This document shows positions 8,470 to 18,457 of a stretch of DNA of 40,603 nt, piece after piece. The stretch is from a virus. The stretch is from the IMG/VR virus record IMGVR_UViG_3300018877_000010, positions 1-40,603 of that record; one strand, 5' to 3'. The stretch's first letter is position 1, and the number at the start of each line of letters is the position of its first letter. A program made the translations under genes and the position numbers. The notes under the pieces are model-generated. The model was given only the letters and a program-made list of their open reading frames with translations, made no database searches and had not been told where the DNA came from.

Positions 8470-8718
8470 ATGGTGGCGTTCTTCTCCGCGCACGGCATCA
8501 CAAGGAAAGAGCTATTTCGCGACTACCTGATGATAGAGATTCCGGCAGTCATGAAAGAAATGAGCGAGATTGATGCCATGAGATCGGCGCGCGGATTGTC
8601 CATGTTCGGAGGCGTCTCCTCCTCCGCGTCTGTAGGGGGATACGACTACCTCAAGAACCAGGAGCTCGACGTAGGCGGTTTGGAGCACTTGCGGATGCTG
8701 ACGGGCGGGAGCGCCTAG
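8470..8718 (+). CDS. Tail assembly chaperone, frameshift extension (gpT-like)
   Basis: This 82-residue frame (from ATG 8470) lies in the -1 register relative to the upstream chaperone and is open back to 8371. The ATG has no convincing ribosome site, while a -1 slip within 8371-8464 would fuse the two, as in lambda gpGT. It contains a helix (ITRKELFRDYLMIEIPAVMK), a GS-rich linker and a short acidic end. No canonical slippery heptamer is present; G_AAG_GGG at 8407-8413 is the best candidate. The tape measure follows with its own ribosome site. Confidence 0.7.
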   Translation: MVAFFSAHGITRKELFRDYLMIEIPAVMKEMSEIDAMRSARGLSMFGGVSSSASVGGYDYLKNQELDVGGLEHLRMLTGGSA

Positions 8719-8733
8719 ATTGGAGGGATACCG

Positions 8734-11700
8734 TTGGCAGTTGTAGGCAAAATCAGAGCTGACATCATCGTCGGGACCGGCCAGTCTAAGCGAGCGTTCG
8801 CAGAGACGAAGCAGGACATGGTATCCGTCGGCGTAGGTGTTCGAGCTCTGAAAAACGAGTTTACGCAGGTCGAGCGTGCGGTGATCTCTCAGGCTGATGC
8901 TACGAAGCGGGCTGCGCAAGAGGCCAAGAAGGCTGCGCAGGACCAATCTCTCGCAGCGCGAGAGGCGCGCGCGAATGCAGCGGACGCGAAGCGGGTGGCG
9001 AAAGAGCTTTCGGACGCAGTCAAGAACGCCTCTAACGAAGAAAAGCAGGCTGCGCAGGAGCGGGCTGATGCCGCAAAGAAGGCAGCAAAGGAATTGCAGG
9101 AGATCGCTCAGCAGGAAACAGCGCTTGCTCGTGAGTTGAGGAAGGTGGCGCAGGAGCGAGCGCAGATCGCAAGAGAAGCAAAACAACAGGCTGCAGAAGC
9201 GAAGAAGGAAGCAAGGGAACGCGCCAAGGCGGAGCAGGAAGCAACTGAAGCGCAAAAAAAGGCGGCGCAGGAGCTTGAGGACGCCATCAACCAGCAACGA
9301 GAGGCAATCCGAGGCTATGCAGCGCTTTCCACGGCTGCTTTCGTCGGCATTGCCATTGCGATCGCCCGAGCTACAAATGAACTCGCAAAATACGACCAGG
9401 AGCTCGCGAACCTGCGCGCCGTCACCCCGGTCACAGCGGACGAGTTGAACCGGGTGAAAGCGGCCGTGGAGAGCTTCGGCCCTAAGTATGGGGTTCACGT
9501 CGATCAGGCCACGCAGGCGACCGTCGAGTTCGTAAAAGCCGGCGTTGACCTATCCCGCCTAGCGGGCGGAGAGATTCAGGACGCGCTCGCGCTCATGATT
9601 GCGGGCGAACTGGAGGTCGGCGAGGCCGCGAACTACGCTTCTGGCGCGCTGAACACGTACCGCGATGAGCACCTGAAACTGAAGACGGTCGCCGACATAG
9701 CGGCCGGTGCGGCCAACGCTTCGGCAACCAGTGTCCGCGAGATGACATATGCGAATCAAGCACTCGGCCCTGTAGCGTCCCTTGTAGGCGCTAAGTTCTC
9801 AGAGGTGAACACGGTCCTCGCGCAATTTGCGAACAACGGTCTGCGTGGCTCTGACGCGGGCACAAGTTTGAAGACCGCACTGCTTGCGCTTGTCAATCCA
9901 ACCGAAGAGCAGAAAACGGTTCTAAAGGATCTAGGCTTGGAGTTCTTCGACGCTTCCGGGAAGCTGAAGAGCTTCGCCGAAATTCAAGAGATGCTGCAAA
10001 ACAAGTTGGCCCGCTTCAACAAACAATCACAGGAGATGATCTTGGCGACAATCGGCGGTTCGGACGCCGTTCGCGCTCTCGGGATCATGACTCGTGAAGG
10101 TGCTGAGGGATTCGAAGCGATGGAGCGGGCGATGTCCCAAGTCACCGCTAACGAGACGGCCAACACCAAAATGGATAGCATCACTGGCTCCGTGAAGCAG
10201 TTGGGGGCTGAATCCTCGCTCGCGGCCAGCAACTTTGCAGAAACGTATGAACCACTTGTACGTTTAGTTGTTGAAGGGCTCACTAAAATCGTCGAAGGGT
10301 ACAACGGACTTGACTCCGGGGCGAAGACTACTATCAACGTGACATTGTTGGTTGGAGCAACGATGACAGCTCTAATCACCGTGCTCTTAGCAAGCACAGT
10401 TGCATGGAATGCATTGAAAACCGCAATAAATGGTTCAACCGCCGCGATGGCAATCTTCCAGCGCATGCCACTGGTACTCGGTTTGACTGCGCTGGCCTCG
10501 GGTATTGCGCTCGTGGTTGGATATCTTACCAAGGCATCCGAAGAGACAAAAAAATTCACAGAGGCACAAGATGCGCTGAACCAATCAATCGCCAATGCCG
10601 GCACAACCACCGACGCTCAGCGCCTTCAACAGCATCTTGACGAGGCAAAGGAAATCGATGAGCTCGTAAAAAAATACGAGTCTTTGAAGTCGCGCCGTGA
10701 TGAACTCGCTTCGAAGGGGTGGATGGGTGCTTCGAAAGAGGACCGTGACACCATACAGGCGATCGACGACCAATTGAAGGAGTTGGATGCGTCCCTGAAG
10801 GCGCACGGTGTAACTATCGATAATGCCAAACAGAAATCGGCCGAAATGCGAGATGCGGTCAATGGAAACTTGCGCGGCGTAATCGAATTGACGCGGGCCA
10901 AGGTAGAAGAGATCGCGGCCGATCAGGACACGGTGAAGCGCATTAGCGCTCTGCAAAAGGAATACAACACCTTGTCAGCAGCAAAGTCCCTTGACGCCCA
11001 GCAAACAGCACGGTTACGTTCCGTCACCGATGAGTTGCGCCAACTGGTGCCTGGTCTCATCCTAGTCGAAGGTTGGCACGGGCGAATGACGATTGAAAAT
11101 ACAGGACTGTTAGGTGACAAGGTTTCCGCAATCCAGAAGGTCATCGAAGCGGAAAAGCAGGCTTCTCAGAACACTCTTCAAACGGGAATCGCTGCCGCAG
11201 AGGCTGAACGTAAAATCCTCCAAGATCGGCTCACCAATATGATTCAATTCGCAGAGGCCGTCAACTCGCTCAACTCCGGAGTCGCTGACCAGCATCTTGG
11301 GGACAACGTGCGCATGCGGCAAATTAACCAAACCGAGACCCATATGGGCATGATTCGAGCGCAGATCGGCGAGCTAAATGTAGCGACCGCCGAGGCCAAG
11401 GCTCAACTCGAAAAGATCAAGTCCGGCAACTTCTCTCCTTCCAAACTTCCAGAGGGGACCCAGAGCTACAAGATACCCGAGAAACCCAAGGCGGCGAAGG
11501 ATGGGAAGTCAGCTGAGGACCTTGCCCGCGAGGCCGACCAGGCGCGTCGCGACTCCTATGATCGCGATCTTGCTTATTCTCGCCAGTTGCTGGAGCGCGG
11601 AAACATCAACGAAATGCAATATGTGCAGCGCCTTAAAGATATCCGGAAGTCATACGGTGATTGGCTCCAAAAGCACAATGAGGAGCTGTACCAACTTGAC

Positions 11701-13374
11701 AACGATATCGCCAGCACCAGCGCTGCCGCAGCCTTTAAGCGTGTGGAAGACCGCAAGAAGGCATGGCAAGAGCAGGGGCGATCTGCGCGAGAGATCGCAC
11801 AGATGGAAGTCGAGTCCTACACGTGGATCGCCGGTCAAGAAACGTTCCTAGCCGAAGACCGCCGAAGAGCAGAAGAGGCCCTGCAGACCGCCCGCCGTGA
11901 AATGCGCGGTTCAACGTTCCAGGTATCCGTTGATTGGATCGAGCAAGAAGCGCAGGCGATGCGTGACGCTGGCAGGACAGAACTGGAGATCGCGCAGATG
12001 AAGTATGACGCGTGGGGACGTGTGAACTCTCGCATTGGCCAAGGCGTCTACAACATCGAGGACGAGAAACGGGCCGCGTCAGAGCTGAAGAACACCTACC
12101 GCGAACTCATTGATGTGATGGCAAGCGACCTGCGCCGCGCGCGGGAAATCGATGCAAAATTGGCTATCGAGGCAGCGGAGAAGGAAGCCAAGGCGAAAGA
12201 AGCGGCGATGGAGAAGCGCCACAAGGCCGAGGAGAAGGAGATCGAGGACAAGATCAAGGCCCTCGATAAGCAGGCTGAAGCGGAGAAGGCAATCGCCGAT
12301 CAGCAGGAGCGGCAGCAGAAGATCGCAGACCTCGAAGCGGCCCGAGCCAGCGTCGCTGGCGTATTGGATCACGAAAAGATCATGCTCGAAAACGGTGTCC
12401 TCGTTAAGAAAAAGGTTGCCGACCAGAAGAAATTAGACGAAATTGACAAGCAACTCGCCGAACTGCGTAAGGAAGCCGCTCAAAAGGAGCGTGACGAACA
12501 GCTGCGAGCGGAGCGCCAAAGACTGCAGGATGAGCTTGACGCAAAACGTGAAGCAAATGAAAAAGAACTGCAGGAACTCCGTGAGAAGAATGAGCAGAAG
12601 TTAGAGGCGTTGCGCACCTGGTGGGAAACCCAACTTTCTGAGGAGAAGATCAACTCCGACCTCCGCGAGGCAATCAACCGTGACGGCATGGAGAAGGTCC
12701 TCGAAAACATCAAGACATACCTTGGCGGCGTCGAGAGCGAGTACAAGGCAGCCCAAGAGCGAATCATGCGCCTTGGCGGGCTGATCCCGCCGTCTGCTGG
12801 TATCGGATCGGGAGTGCCGACATCGACCAAAGACTTGCCGCCCGTCAGCGCAGGTAAGGGAACGCCGGAGGATCTTGCGAAAGAGCAAATGCGCCGGAAC
12901 AGCGAGGCATGGTCGCGTACAACTGACCCAACTGAGCGAGATCGCTTGCACCGGGAAAACGTGCGTATCGGAACCTCAATCGGAGGAAAATATGACCCGA
13001 ACACCGGAAAGTGGACGTTCCATACTGGCGTCGATAAAGTGCCGGGCGCGCCAGGCTCCGATGTACCCGCGACTGTTCAGGCAGGTGAGCGAATCTTCTC
13101 CGTGTCTCAAAACGAGATCTTCACGCGTTACATGGAAGCTGTGCTAAATCGTAATCCGTTTGAGAGGATAGAGCGGCAAATGGCAGCGGCGCTATCTTAC
13201 CAGCCGCCTACCGCACGTCGTTCGACAGCGTTTGGTGCTGGCCCGTTACAGGTGCAGGTCGACATCGACCTTGACGTGCATACCGCCGACCCGGTAGCCA
13301 TCGCTCGTCAAGTAGGAGCCGAGACAGAACGAAGAGTGGTTGAAGAATTGACTGTCGCAATGCAAAACCGATAG
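8734..13374 (+). CDS. Tape measure protein
   Basis: The 1546-residue product sets tail length and is ejected during DNA delivery. At the family ruler of about 0.15 nm per residue the tail would be roughly 230 nm (inference). Residues about 30-190 are an extended Ala/Lys/Glu/Arg coiled coil. A TP901-type core follows (ELAKYDQELANLRAVTPVT onwards, to about 500). Hydrophobic segments at about 194-214, 533-560 and 578-598 could insert in the host membrane. A second long coiled coil spans about 1143-1303. The TTG start follows TTGGAGGGAT. It is the longest gene in the window. Confidence 0.95.
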   Translation: MAVVGKIRADIIVGTGQSKRAFAETKQDMVSVGVGVRALKNEFTQVERAVISQADATKRAAQEAKKAAQDQSLAAREARANAADAKRVAKELSDAVKNASNEEKQAAQERADAAKKAAKELQEIAQQETALARELRKVAQERAQIAREAKQQAAEAKKEARERAKAEQEATEAQKKAAQELEDAINQQREAIRGYAALSTAAFVGIAIAIARATNELAKYDQELANLRAVTPVTADELNRVKAAVESFGPKYGVHVDQATQATVEFVKAGVDLSRLAGGEIQDALALMIAGELEVGEAANYASGALNTYRDEHLKLKTVADIAAGAANASATSVREMTYANQALGPVASLVGAKFSEVNTVLAQFANNGLRGSDAGTSLKTALLALVNPTEEQKTVLKDLGLEFFDASGKLKSFAEIQEMLQNKLARFNKQSQEMILATIGGSDAVRALGIMTREGAEGFEAMERAMSQVTANETANTKMDSITGSVKQLGAESSLAASNFAETYEPLVRLVVEGLTKIVEGYNGLDSGAKTTINVTLLVGATMTALITVLLASTVAWNALKTAINGSTAAMAIFQRMPLVLGLTALASGIALVVGYLTKASEETKKFTEAQDALNQSIANAGTTTDAQRLQQHLDEAKEIDELVKKYESLKSRRDELASKGWMGASKEDRDTIQAIDDQLKELDASLKAHGVTIDNAKQKSAEMRDAVNGNLRGVIELTRAKVEEIAADQDTVKRISALQKEYNTLSAAKSLDAQQTARLRSVTDELRQLVPGLILVEGWHGRMTIENTGLLGDKVSAIQKVIEAEKQASQNTLQTGIAAAEAERKILQDRLTNMIQFAEAVNSLNSGVADQHLGDNVRMRQINQTETHMGMIRAQIGELNVATAEAKAQLEKIKSGNFSPSKLPEGTQSYKIPEKPKAAKDGKSAEDLAREADQARRDSYDRDLAYSRQLLERGNINEMQYVQRLKDIRKSYGDWLQKHNEELYQLDNDIASTSAAAAFKRVEDRKKAWQEQGRSAREIAQMEVESYTWIAGQETFLAEDRRRAEEALQTARREMRGSTFQVSVDWIEQEAQAMRDAGRTELEIAQMKYDAWGRVNSRIGQGVYNIEDEKRAASELKNTYRELIDVMASDLRRAREIDAKLAIEAAEKEAKAKEAAMEKRHKAEEKEIEDKIKALDKQAEAEKAIADQQERQQKIADLEAARASVAGVLDHEKIMLENGVLVKKKVADQKKLDEIDKQLAELRKEAAQKERDEQLRAERQRLQDELDAKREANEKELQELREKNEQKLEALRTWWETQLSEEKINSDLREAINRDGMEKVLENIKTYLGGVESEYKAAQERIMRLGGLIPPSAGIGSGVPTSTKDLPPVSAGKGTPEDLAKEQMRRNSEAWSRTTDPTERDRLHRENVRIGTSIGGKYDPNTGKWTFHTGVDKVPGAPGSDVPATVQAGERIFSVSQNEIFTRYMEAVLNRNPFERIERQMAAALSYQPPTARRSTAFGAGPLQVQVDIDLDVHTADPVAIARQVGAETERRVVEELTVAMQNR

Positions 13375-13405
13375 GGCCGCTTGTTGCATGGCGGTCCTTT
13401 TGCTT
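13374..13405 (+). terminator. Possible terminator after tape measure
   Basis: GGGCCGC (13374-13380) can pair with GCGGTCC (13391-13397), including one G-U pair, followed by TTTTGCTT. The stem overlaps the last base of the tape measure stop codon. It is probably partial, because the next tail genes have no separate promoter that I can see. Confidence 0.5.
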
Positions 13406-13424
13406 ATCAAGGAAGGTGATGACT

Positions 13425-16301
13425 ATGACGACAAATCGAGCGATTATCCGCGAGCTCGTCGAAAAGCGTACGCCGTACGCAAAAACATATCTGCTCGCGG
13501 ACGGATCATTCGAAACTCATCTCACGTCGGGCGCGCCGATTCACTACGAGGACGAGCACGGCAATCTGCACAACGTTGACACGCGCCTGTTTGATGCTGC
13601 GGACTTCGACCAGTTGGATGGTCCGGCAAGTAAGTACGCAGCGGCTACGGTTCGAGCCAAGGCTGACGAGGTACGCTTGTTGAAAGGGAAGCAGGCCCTG
13701 GACCGTACTCGTTTTGATTATCATGCTGTTAAAACCCCGTTCTTTCCGACTCTACCTCGCCAGATCAGACGTGGATATTCGATGGAATACGGTGTCGACC
13801 GCCTGCATCTCGTCCCCAGCAACGCATCTCCTGCGACTGGTCATCTGCTCGACGAAGCGCCGAATGTCGTCATGTACCAGGACGTTTGGAACGACGTAGA
13901 CGTACGACTCGAAATTACCGACCTCGGAGTAAAGGCGACGTACACGCTAAAAACAGACCGCGCCCCAACCTTTGTGTCGTGGGAGGTTCGCGGCGGGGAC
14001 CTCACGGACGACCTTACGTGTGGGGCGCTGAGAATCGAACCAGCATGGCTCGCAGACGCGCGCGGCGAGCGGCGTGACGTTGAGCTGCGCATTCGGCGCG
14101 AAAACGGTAAAACGTACCTCGATGTCAATGCTGATGTATCAGGGCTGACTTATCCTATCATTGTCGATCCAACGACAACATTTCAGCCTTCCGCTGCTAC
14201 AGGATGGGACAACCGTCTCGATCCGACAGCTCCTAACACGGTATTTGCAAACGATACTGAAATGTTCCTCGGCTCCGATGGCGGAGGAATTAACATTCGA
14301 GGTATACTGCGTTTCGATATATCTTCCATCACCGGGCCAGTATCTAGCGCAACGCTCACGCTTACCGTCACCAGCGGATCATCTACATCTGCACCGTTAT
14401 CATATCTTTACCGCAATACAGCATCATGGTCGCCGGGAACCGTCACTTACAACAATGCGCCTGCTTATGCATCGGCCACAAGCGGATCGGATTATGTTAA
14501 TATTTCGATTCCCGCTTCTCCCGGAAATCCCTGGAATTACGCGTTTGACGTTAACGTGACCAGCATGGTCAGTGCGTGGCAAACGGGTGCGAATGCAAAC
14601 TACGGGTGGACACTGATCGTTGATCCCAACAAAGTCAATACATGGAAGTATATCGGCACCTCTAACAATGCTAACGCGGCTGTACGGCCCAAGCTGATTG
14701 TTGTATGGAATCAACCACCCGGTGCGCCGACTGTCACCGCCCCGAACGGTGGCGAGAATTGGAACGCGCAGCACACGATCACTTGGTCAGCTGCGTCGGA
14801 TGTCGACACGGCAACCGCAGCACTACAGTACGAGATCGGCCTGTCCACAAATAATGGTGGTTCATGGACTACTCTTGTCGCATTGACTGCCGCAGGCGCA
14901 ACTTCGTATACCTACGATTTTAGCGCGATCGCCGAGTCAACAACGTGCCTGCTCCGCATTCGAGCGTACGATGGCGCATCCTACGGTCCATATGACCAGT
15001 CCAACGCTGTTTTTACCATCGCCCACAACGCAGCCCCGCTAAAACCGACTAACCTGACTCGTGCCAACTTCGATGCTGCGCAGGCTGCAATGATGACATG
15101 GGTCTACAACGATCCCAACGCGGGCGACTCGCAATCCGCGTTCGAACTAGAAATCTACGATACCGCCTCGCCGTCCACTCCGGTTAAGTCGACTGGGAAG
15201 ACGGGCAGTACGACCAGTTCGTACACGCTCGCGGCGAACTCGTTGGCCAATGGAAAGACGTACCAATGGCGTGTGCGCACTTATGACCGAGCTGGCCTGT
15301 CGTCGCCGTGGTCGGACTATGCGACGTTCAAGTGCTCGCCTGTTCCCGTTGCTTCGATCAACGCGCCGACTTCCGGGCAGACGATCGGCTCAGACTCGTT
15401 CGTCTTTTCCGGCTCATACACTAATCCGACCGGAGTGGTACAAAAATCATTCCGCTTCCGCCTGTACAATTCAGCTGGTACGACCGTTCTGCAGGATAGC
15501 GGCGAAGTGCTCGGATATCTCAACCAGTACACGTTCTTCGGGTTGGCAAACAACACGTCGTACCAGATCGAGTTCTCGGTCACCTCACAAGATGACATGA
15601 GCGCGACATCTCCCAAACGTAGCTTTTCCGTCTCATACACGCCGCCCGCGACGCCGATCGTGACCGCGACAAACGACTACAGCCTCGCGCGCGTCATCAT
15701 ATCATGGACGAATCCAGCGCCATCAGGCGGGCAGCCAGCAGCGGCGCGAAATGACGTATACCGACGCAAGGTAGGAGATAGCGCATGGACTCTAGTCAAG
15801 CAAAGCGCAGTGTCTCCGTACCAAGACTATACGGCGGGGGAGGGAACTTATGAGTACGGAGTGACCGCGCACTCGGCATCCGGTGCTGTCTCCGCATATG
15901 GGACCGCACAAGTTACGCATTCGTTTGCGGGATTCTGGCTCATCGACGAATCGAATCCGTTAAATTCGTCATTCCAGTTCCTGTACTCCAATGCACCTGA
16001 CGTTGAAATGATCGTGCCGGTCTACGAGGTCCAGACGTTTGCCGCCGAGACTCGACTCCTCAAAGGCCAGACGCGGTCATACAAAAGCACGTTGAGTGCA
16101 CTTGTGTTGGCTGACGGAACCAGTGCGTACGCAAAAGTTGACAAGCTCGAAGAAATGGCAGTTGCCGATAAAAAGTACCTGCTGAAAATGCCGGGGGGCC
16201 GACGTTACCGAGTGGCGCTGTATCCACCAACGCATAAGCCCCGTTTCGGTGCACGGATAGCAGATGTATCAATCCAATGGGTGGGGGAGGTTGTGAAATG
16301 A
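13425..16301 (+). CDS. Large tail protein with DNRLRE-like and fibronectin-like domains
   Basis: The 958-residue product follows the tape measure, where a distal tail protein is expected. Residues 1-250 resemble the N-terminal region of secreted DNRLRE/RHS-type surface proteins (HYEDEHGNLHNVDTRLFDA; GYSMEYGVDRLHLV; LTYPIIVDPTTTFQ). Residues about 250-423 match a DNRLRE beta-sandwich (GWDNRLDPTAPNT, RFDISSITGPVSSATLTLTV, DVNVTSMVSAWQTG). About 424-825 holds four Ig/fibronectin III-like domains with repeated TITWSA, MMTWVY and IISWTN strands. The last 130 residues may attach to the tail hub (inference). I chose ATG 13425 behind GGAAGGTGATG. Probable role: surface binding at the tail tip. Confidence 0.8.
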   Translation: MTTNRAIIRELVEKRTPYAKTYLLADGSFETHLTSGAPIHYEDEHGNLHNVDTRLFDAADFDQLDGPASKYAAATVRAKADEVRLLKGKQALDRTRFDYHAVKTPFFPTLPRQIRRGYSMEYGVDRLHLVPSNASPATGHLLDEAPNVVMYQDVWNDVDVRLEITDLGVKATYTLKTDRAPTFVSWEVRGGDLTDDLTCGALRIEPAWLADARGERRDVELRIRRENGKTYLDVNADVSGLTYPIIVDPTTTFQPSAATGWDNRLDPTAPNTVFANDTEMFLGSDGGGINIRGILRFDISSITGPVSSATLTLTVTSGSSTSAPLSYLYRNTASWSPGTVTYNNAPAYASATSGSDYVNISIPASPGNPWNYAFDVNVTSMVSAWQTGANANYGWTLIVDPNKVNTWKYIGTSNNANAAVRPKLIVVWNQPPGAPTVTAPNGGENWNAQHTITWSAASDVDTATAALQYEIGLSTNNGGSWTTLVALTAAGATSYTYDFSAIAESTTCLLRIRAYDGASYGPYDQSNAVFTIAHNAAPLKPTNLTRANFDAAQAAMMTWVYNDPNAGDSQSAFELEIYDTASPSTPVKSTGKTGSTTSSYTLAANSLANGKTYQWRVRTYDRAGLSSPWSDYATFKCSPVPVASINAPTSGQTIGSDSFVFSGSYTNPTGVVQKSFRFRLYNSAGTTVLQDSGEVLGYLNQYTFFGLANNTSYQIEFSVTSQDDMSATSPKRSFSVSYTPPATPIVTATNDYSLARVIISWTNPAPSGGQPAAARNDVYRRKVGDSAWTLVKQSAVSPYQDYTAGEGTYEYGVTAHSASGAVSAYGTAQVTHSFAGFWLIDESNPLNSSFQFLYSNAPDVEMIVPVYEVQTFAAETRLLKGQTRSYKSTLSALVLADGTSAYAKVDKLEEMAVADKKYLLKMPGGRRYRVALYPPTHKPRFGARIADVSIQWVGEVVK

Positions 16302-17440
16302 CCCAGGTGTCCGAAGCATTCAAGGCGGCGATGATCGCGGGAGTCTCAACCTGGTACGCTCGCGCCGATCTACTCGATAAGCTCGAAAAAGTAATTGGCC
16401 GGATCGAAGGAAAGGTAACGGACGGCTCTATCTCGGTTGACAAGTCTCGCAACGTTCGCCGCCAGTTCTCTCTCTCGCTCCTGAATGATAATAATGAGTT
16501 CACATGGGAACCTGGCGGGCTCATCTGGCTCGACAAACGTATTCGTCTATACATCGGATTGGAAACGCCGAGCGGCATCGAGTATGCGTCGCAAGGCGTT
16601 TTCTTACTTAAGTCCATGTCTGCAGCTGGGCGGGCTGATGGAGCGCGGGAGGCTTATCTCTCTGGCGGCGACAAGTGGAGGCAGTTCGATGGTCAGCCGT
16701 TGGGGAAGTTCGAACATCCCACGACGATTGTAAAAGGAGTGAAAGTAGCGGATGCCATTCTCCAGATAGCCGCCGATGCGGGCGAGACAAAATTCGCATT
16801 CGACGCGTGCGATGCCGTGGTTCCCTATGATCTCACTTTTCAGGCCGACGAGCCGCGCGAAAAAGCTCTATTGGAACTCGCCGAACTGCCTGTATTCGAA
16901 CTGTATTATCGTGACGATGGCTTTCTGCGCTTCACGCCGAAGATTCGTAATCTTGATACAACACCGGCCGTGTGGACTTACGACCAAAACGACCCGATCA
17001 CACTGTATGCCGGCGGCGAGAAACGCCTCGATGACGATGGATTGTATAACAAAGTTCGTGTGGTAGGAGGTTCCACGCAAACGCCGATCGTCGTCGCCTT
17101 CGCCGAGAATGCGAATCCCGCTGACCCACTATCCACCGTGAATATCGGTACGCGCTTGCATACGTACAACGGTGGATCTCCTGATCCACTCATTACAACG
17201 CAGCAGGACGCACAGAACCGGGCCGACTACGAGCTGTTGGACAAGACGCAGATCATCGAACGGCAAGACTTCTCATGCTCGCCGAACGTCCTGCACGATG
17301 CAGGCGACGTCATCAAGATCGTAAACAACTGGACAGCGACAAACGACAAATACGAGCTGCTGTCGTTCAGTGTGCCGCTGCGACCTGGTTCTTTGATGAC
17401 CGGACAGGCGTGGCGTATACGAAAGGTGGGCGGTCAATGA
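16298..17440 (+). CDS. Tail hub / minor structural protein (Tal-like)
   Basis: The 380-residue product is most likely the tail-tip hub. It begins with helix VSEAFKAAMIAGVSTWYARADLL and a beta segment with GRIEGKVTDGSISVD, the pattern of siphovirus hub proteins annotated DUF5048-like. The body is beta-rich and includes KALLELAELPVFELYYRDDGFLRF at about 195-215, typical of the hub four-domain ring. The ATG overlaps the upstream stop (ATGA) behind GGGGGAGG, so it is coupled to the large tail protein. A peptidase tail-lysin domain is not evident. Confidence 0.75.
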   Translation: MTQVSEAFKAAMIAGVSTWYARADLLDKLEKVIGRIEGKVTDGSISVDKSRNVRRQFSLSLLNDNNEFTWEPGGLIWLDKRIRLYIGLETPSGIEYASQGVFLLKSMSAAGRADGAREAYLSGGDKWRQFDGQPLGKFEHPTTIVKGVKVADAILQIAADAGETKFAFDACDAVVPYDLTFQADEPREKALLELAELPVFELYYRDDGFLRFTPKIRNLDTTPAVWTYDQNDPITLYAGGEKRLDDDGLYNKVRVVGGSTQTPIVVAFAENANPADPLSTVNIGTRLHTYNGGSPDPLITTQQDAQNRADYELLDKTQIIERQDFSCSPNVLHDAGDVIKIVNNWTATNDKYELLSFSVPLRPGSLMTGQAWRIRKVGGQ

Positions 17441-18075
17441 GAGAGATATTGCGCGCATTTATTGCCGAACTTGATGGCATGATCGAAAAAGTTGCGCTAA
17501 AGGTTATTGATCGAATTGGCGCAAGGAACGAACACGCCTGGGCAATTGGAGTAGTCTCTTCGGTATCATCTAATAATCAGTTTGCTTCCGTATGGCTTAA
17601 CGGCGATACGGTTGCGACTCCGAATATTCCTGTTGCCCCGCACGTCGGTGCTTTGTCCGCGGAAAGCCGTGTACTCGTTCTTCGTCGCACTCCGCGTGAC
17701 CTGTTGGTGCTAAGTCGTCTCACGGCATTCAGCGACGGTAACACAATACAGATCTTGGAGCCGTGGCATTCGGCAACGTTGGTTAATTGGCAGCAAGCAC
17801 CCGGATTCGCTCCGGTGTCTTACAAAATCGATCCATACGGCACGGTTCAACTACGCGGAGCAGTCGTGAACGGTACAGCAAACGATACCGTCGCCTTTAC
17901 TCTGCCGCTTGGATTTCGACCTCCGTACACGGCCCGCTTTCACGTCGCGCGGCAAGGAAGACTCGGTTATCAGCTTACGGTTAATACAAACGGCGACTGC
18001 GTGATCAGTACCGTTGGTTCTCTGTCGGACTGGCATTCGTTCGACAGTGTTTTCTTCAACGTAAACGCAAATTAA
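17437..18075 (+). CDS. Short tail fibre / receptor-binding protein
   Basis: The 212-residue product starts with an amphipathic helix (REILRAFIAELDGMIEKVA) and an OB-like beta segment (WAIGVVSSVSSNNQFASVWL; PNIPVAPHVGALSAESRVLV). The C-terminal half (from WHSATLVNW; then SYKIDPYGTVQLRGAVV; FTLPLGFRPPY; SLSDWHSFDSVFF) matches a fibre head domain common at the C-terminus of Gram-positive phage tail fibres. ATG 17437 overlaps the upstream stop (ATGA). As the last tail gene before lysis it probably contacts the host receptor. Confidence 0.78.
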   Translation: MREILRAFIAELDGMIEKVALKVIDRIGARNEHAWAIGVVSSVSSNNQFASVWLNGDTVATPNIPVAPHVGALSAESRVLVLRRTPRDLLVLSRLTAFSDGNTIQILEPWHSATLVNWQQAPGFAPVSYKIDPYGTVQLRGAVVNGTANDTVAFTLPLGFRPPYTARFHVARQGRLGYQLTVNTNGDCVISTVGSLSDWHSFDSVFFNVNAN

Positions 18076-18119
18076 ATCAAATCCAATAGGTAGGAAGGCA
18101 CAAAAGGAGGCCACCAATC

Positions 18120-18404
18120 ATGTCGGGAGACAACAACATGATCCGCGAGGTGGCAGAGCTCCGCGCCAAGATGGACATCATGATTAGCTCTGTCTCTGAT
18201 TTGCGAGACATCATCAATAGCAATTATCCGCCCCGCCAGGAGATCGATCAGCGTTTTGAGAGGCAAGGAGAGCGAATCGGAAGGCTTGAGTCTCGCGTAC
18301 GGGACATTGAACAAGCCGGAAGAGGAATGTTCTTCCGCTGGGCTCCGATCGTCGTTTCTGTGATCGGTACGGGAACGGCGGTAGTTGTAGCATTGATGAA
18401 ATAA
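18120..18404 (+). CDS. xhlA: XhlA-like membrane-associated lysis protein
   Basis: The 94-residue product has an N-terminal coiled coil (REVAELRAKMDIMISSVSDL; RFERQGERIGRLESRVRDIE) and one C-terminal membrane segment (WAPIVVSVIGTGTAVVVAL). This is the layout of haemolysin XhlA-type proteins, which assist the holin and endolysin. ATG follows AAAGGAGG. It is separated from the amidase only by a terminator hairpin. Confidence 0.78.
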   Translation: MSGDNNMIREVAELRAKMDIMISSVSDLRDIINSNYPPRQEIDQRFERQGERIGRLESRVRDIEQAGRGMFFRWAPIVVSVIGTGTAVVVALMK

Positions 18405-18407
18405 CAG

Positions 18408-18440
18408 GAGTCTCCTCAATTTTGAGGAGACTCAAATTTT
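18408..18440 (+). terminator. Terminator between xhlA and amidase
   Basis: GAGTCTCCTCA (18408-18418) pairs perfectly with TGAGGAGACTC (18423-18433), then AAATTTTT. The following amidase ribosome site begins just after it, so lysis expression may depend on read-through. Confidence 0.8.
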
Positions 18441-18457
18441 TCTCTGGAGGGATCAAT

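Noticed and set aside
8512-9498. Long minus-strand open frame rich in Leu, Arg and Cys
   Set aside because: It is the complement of the Ala/Glu/Lys-rich coiled coil of the tape measure protein; composition is a codon shadow.
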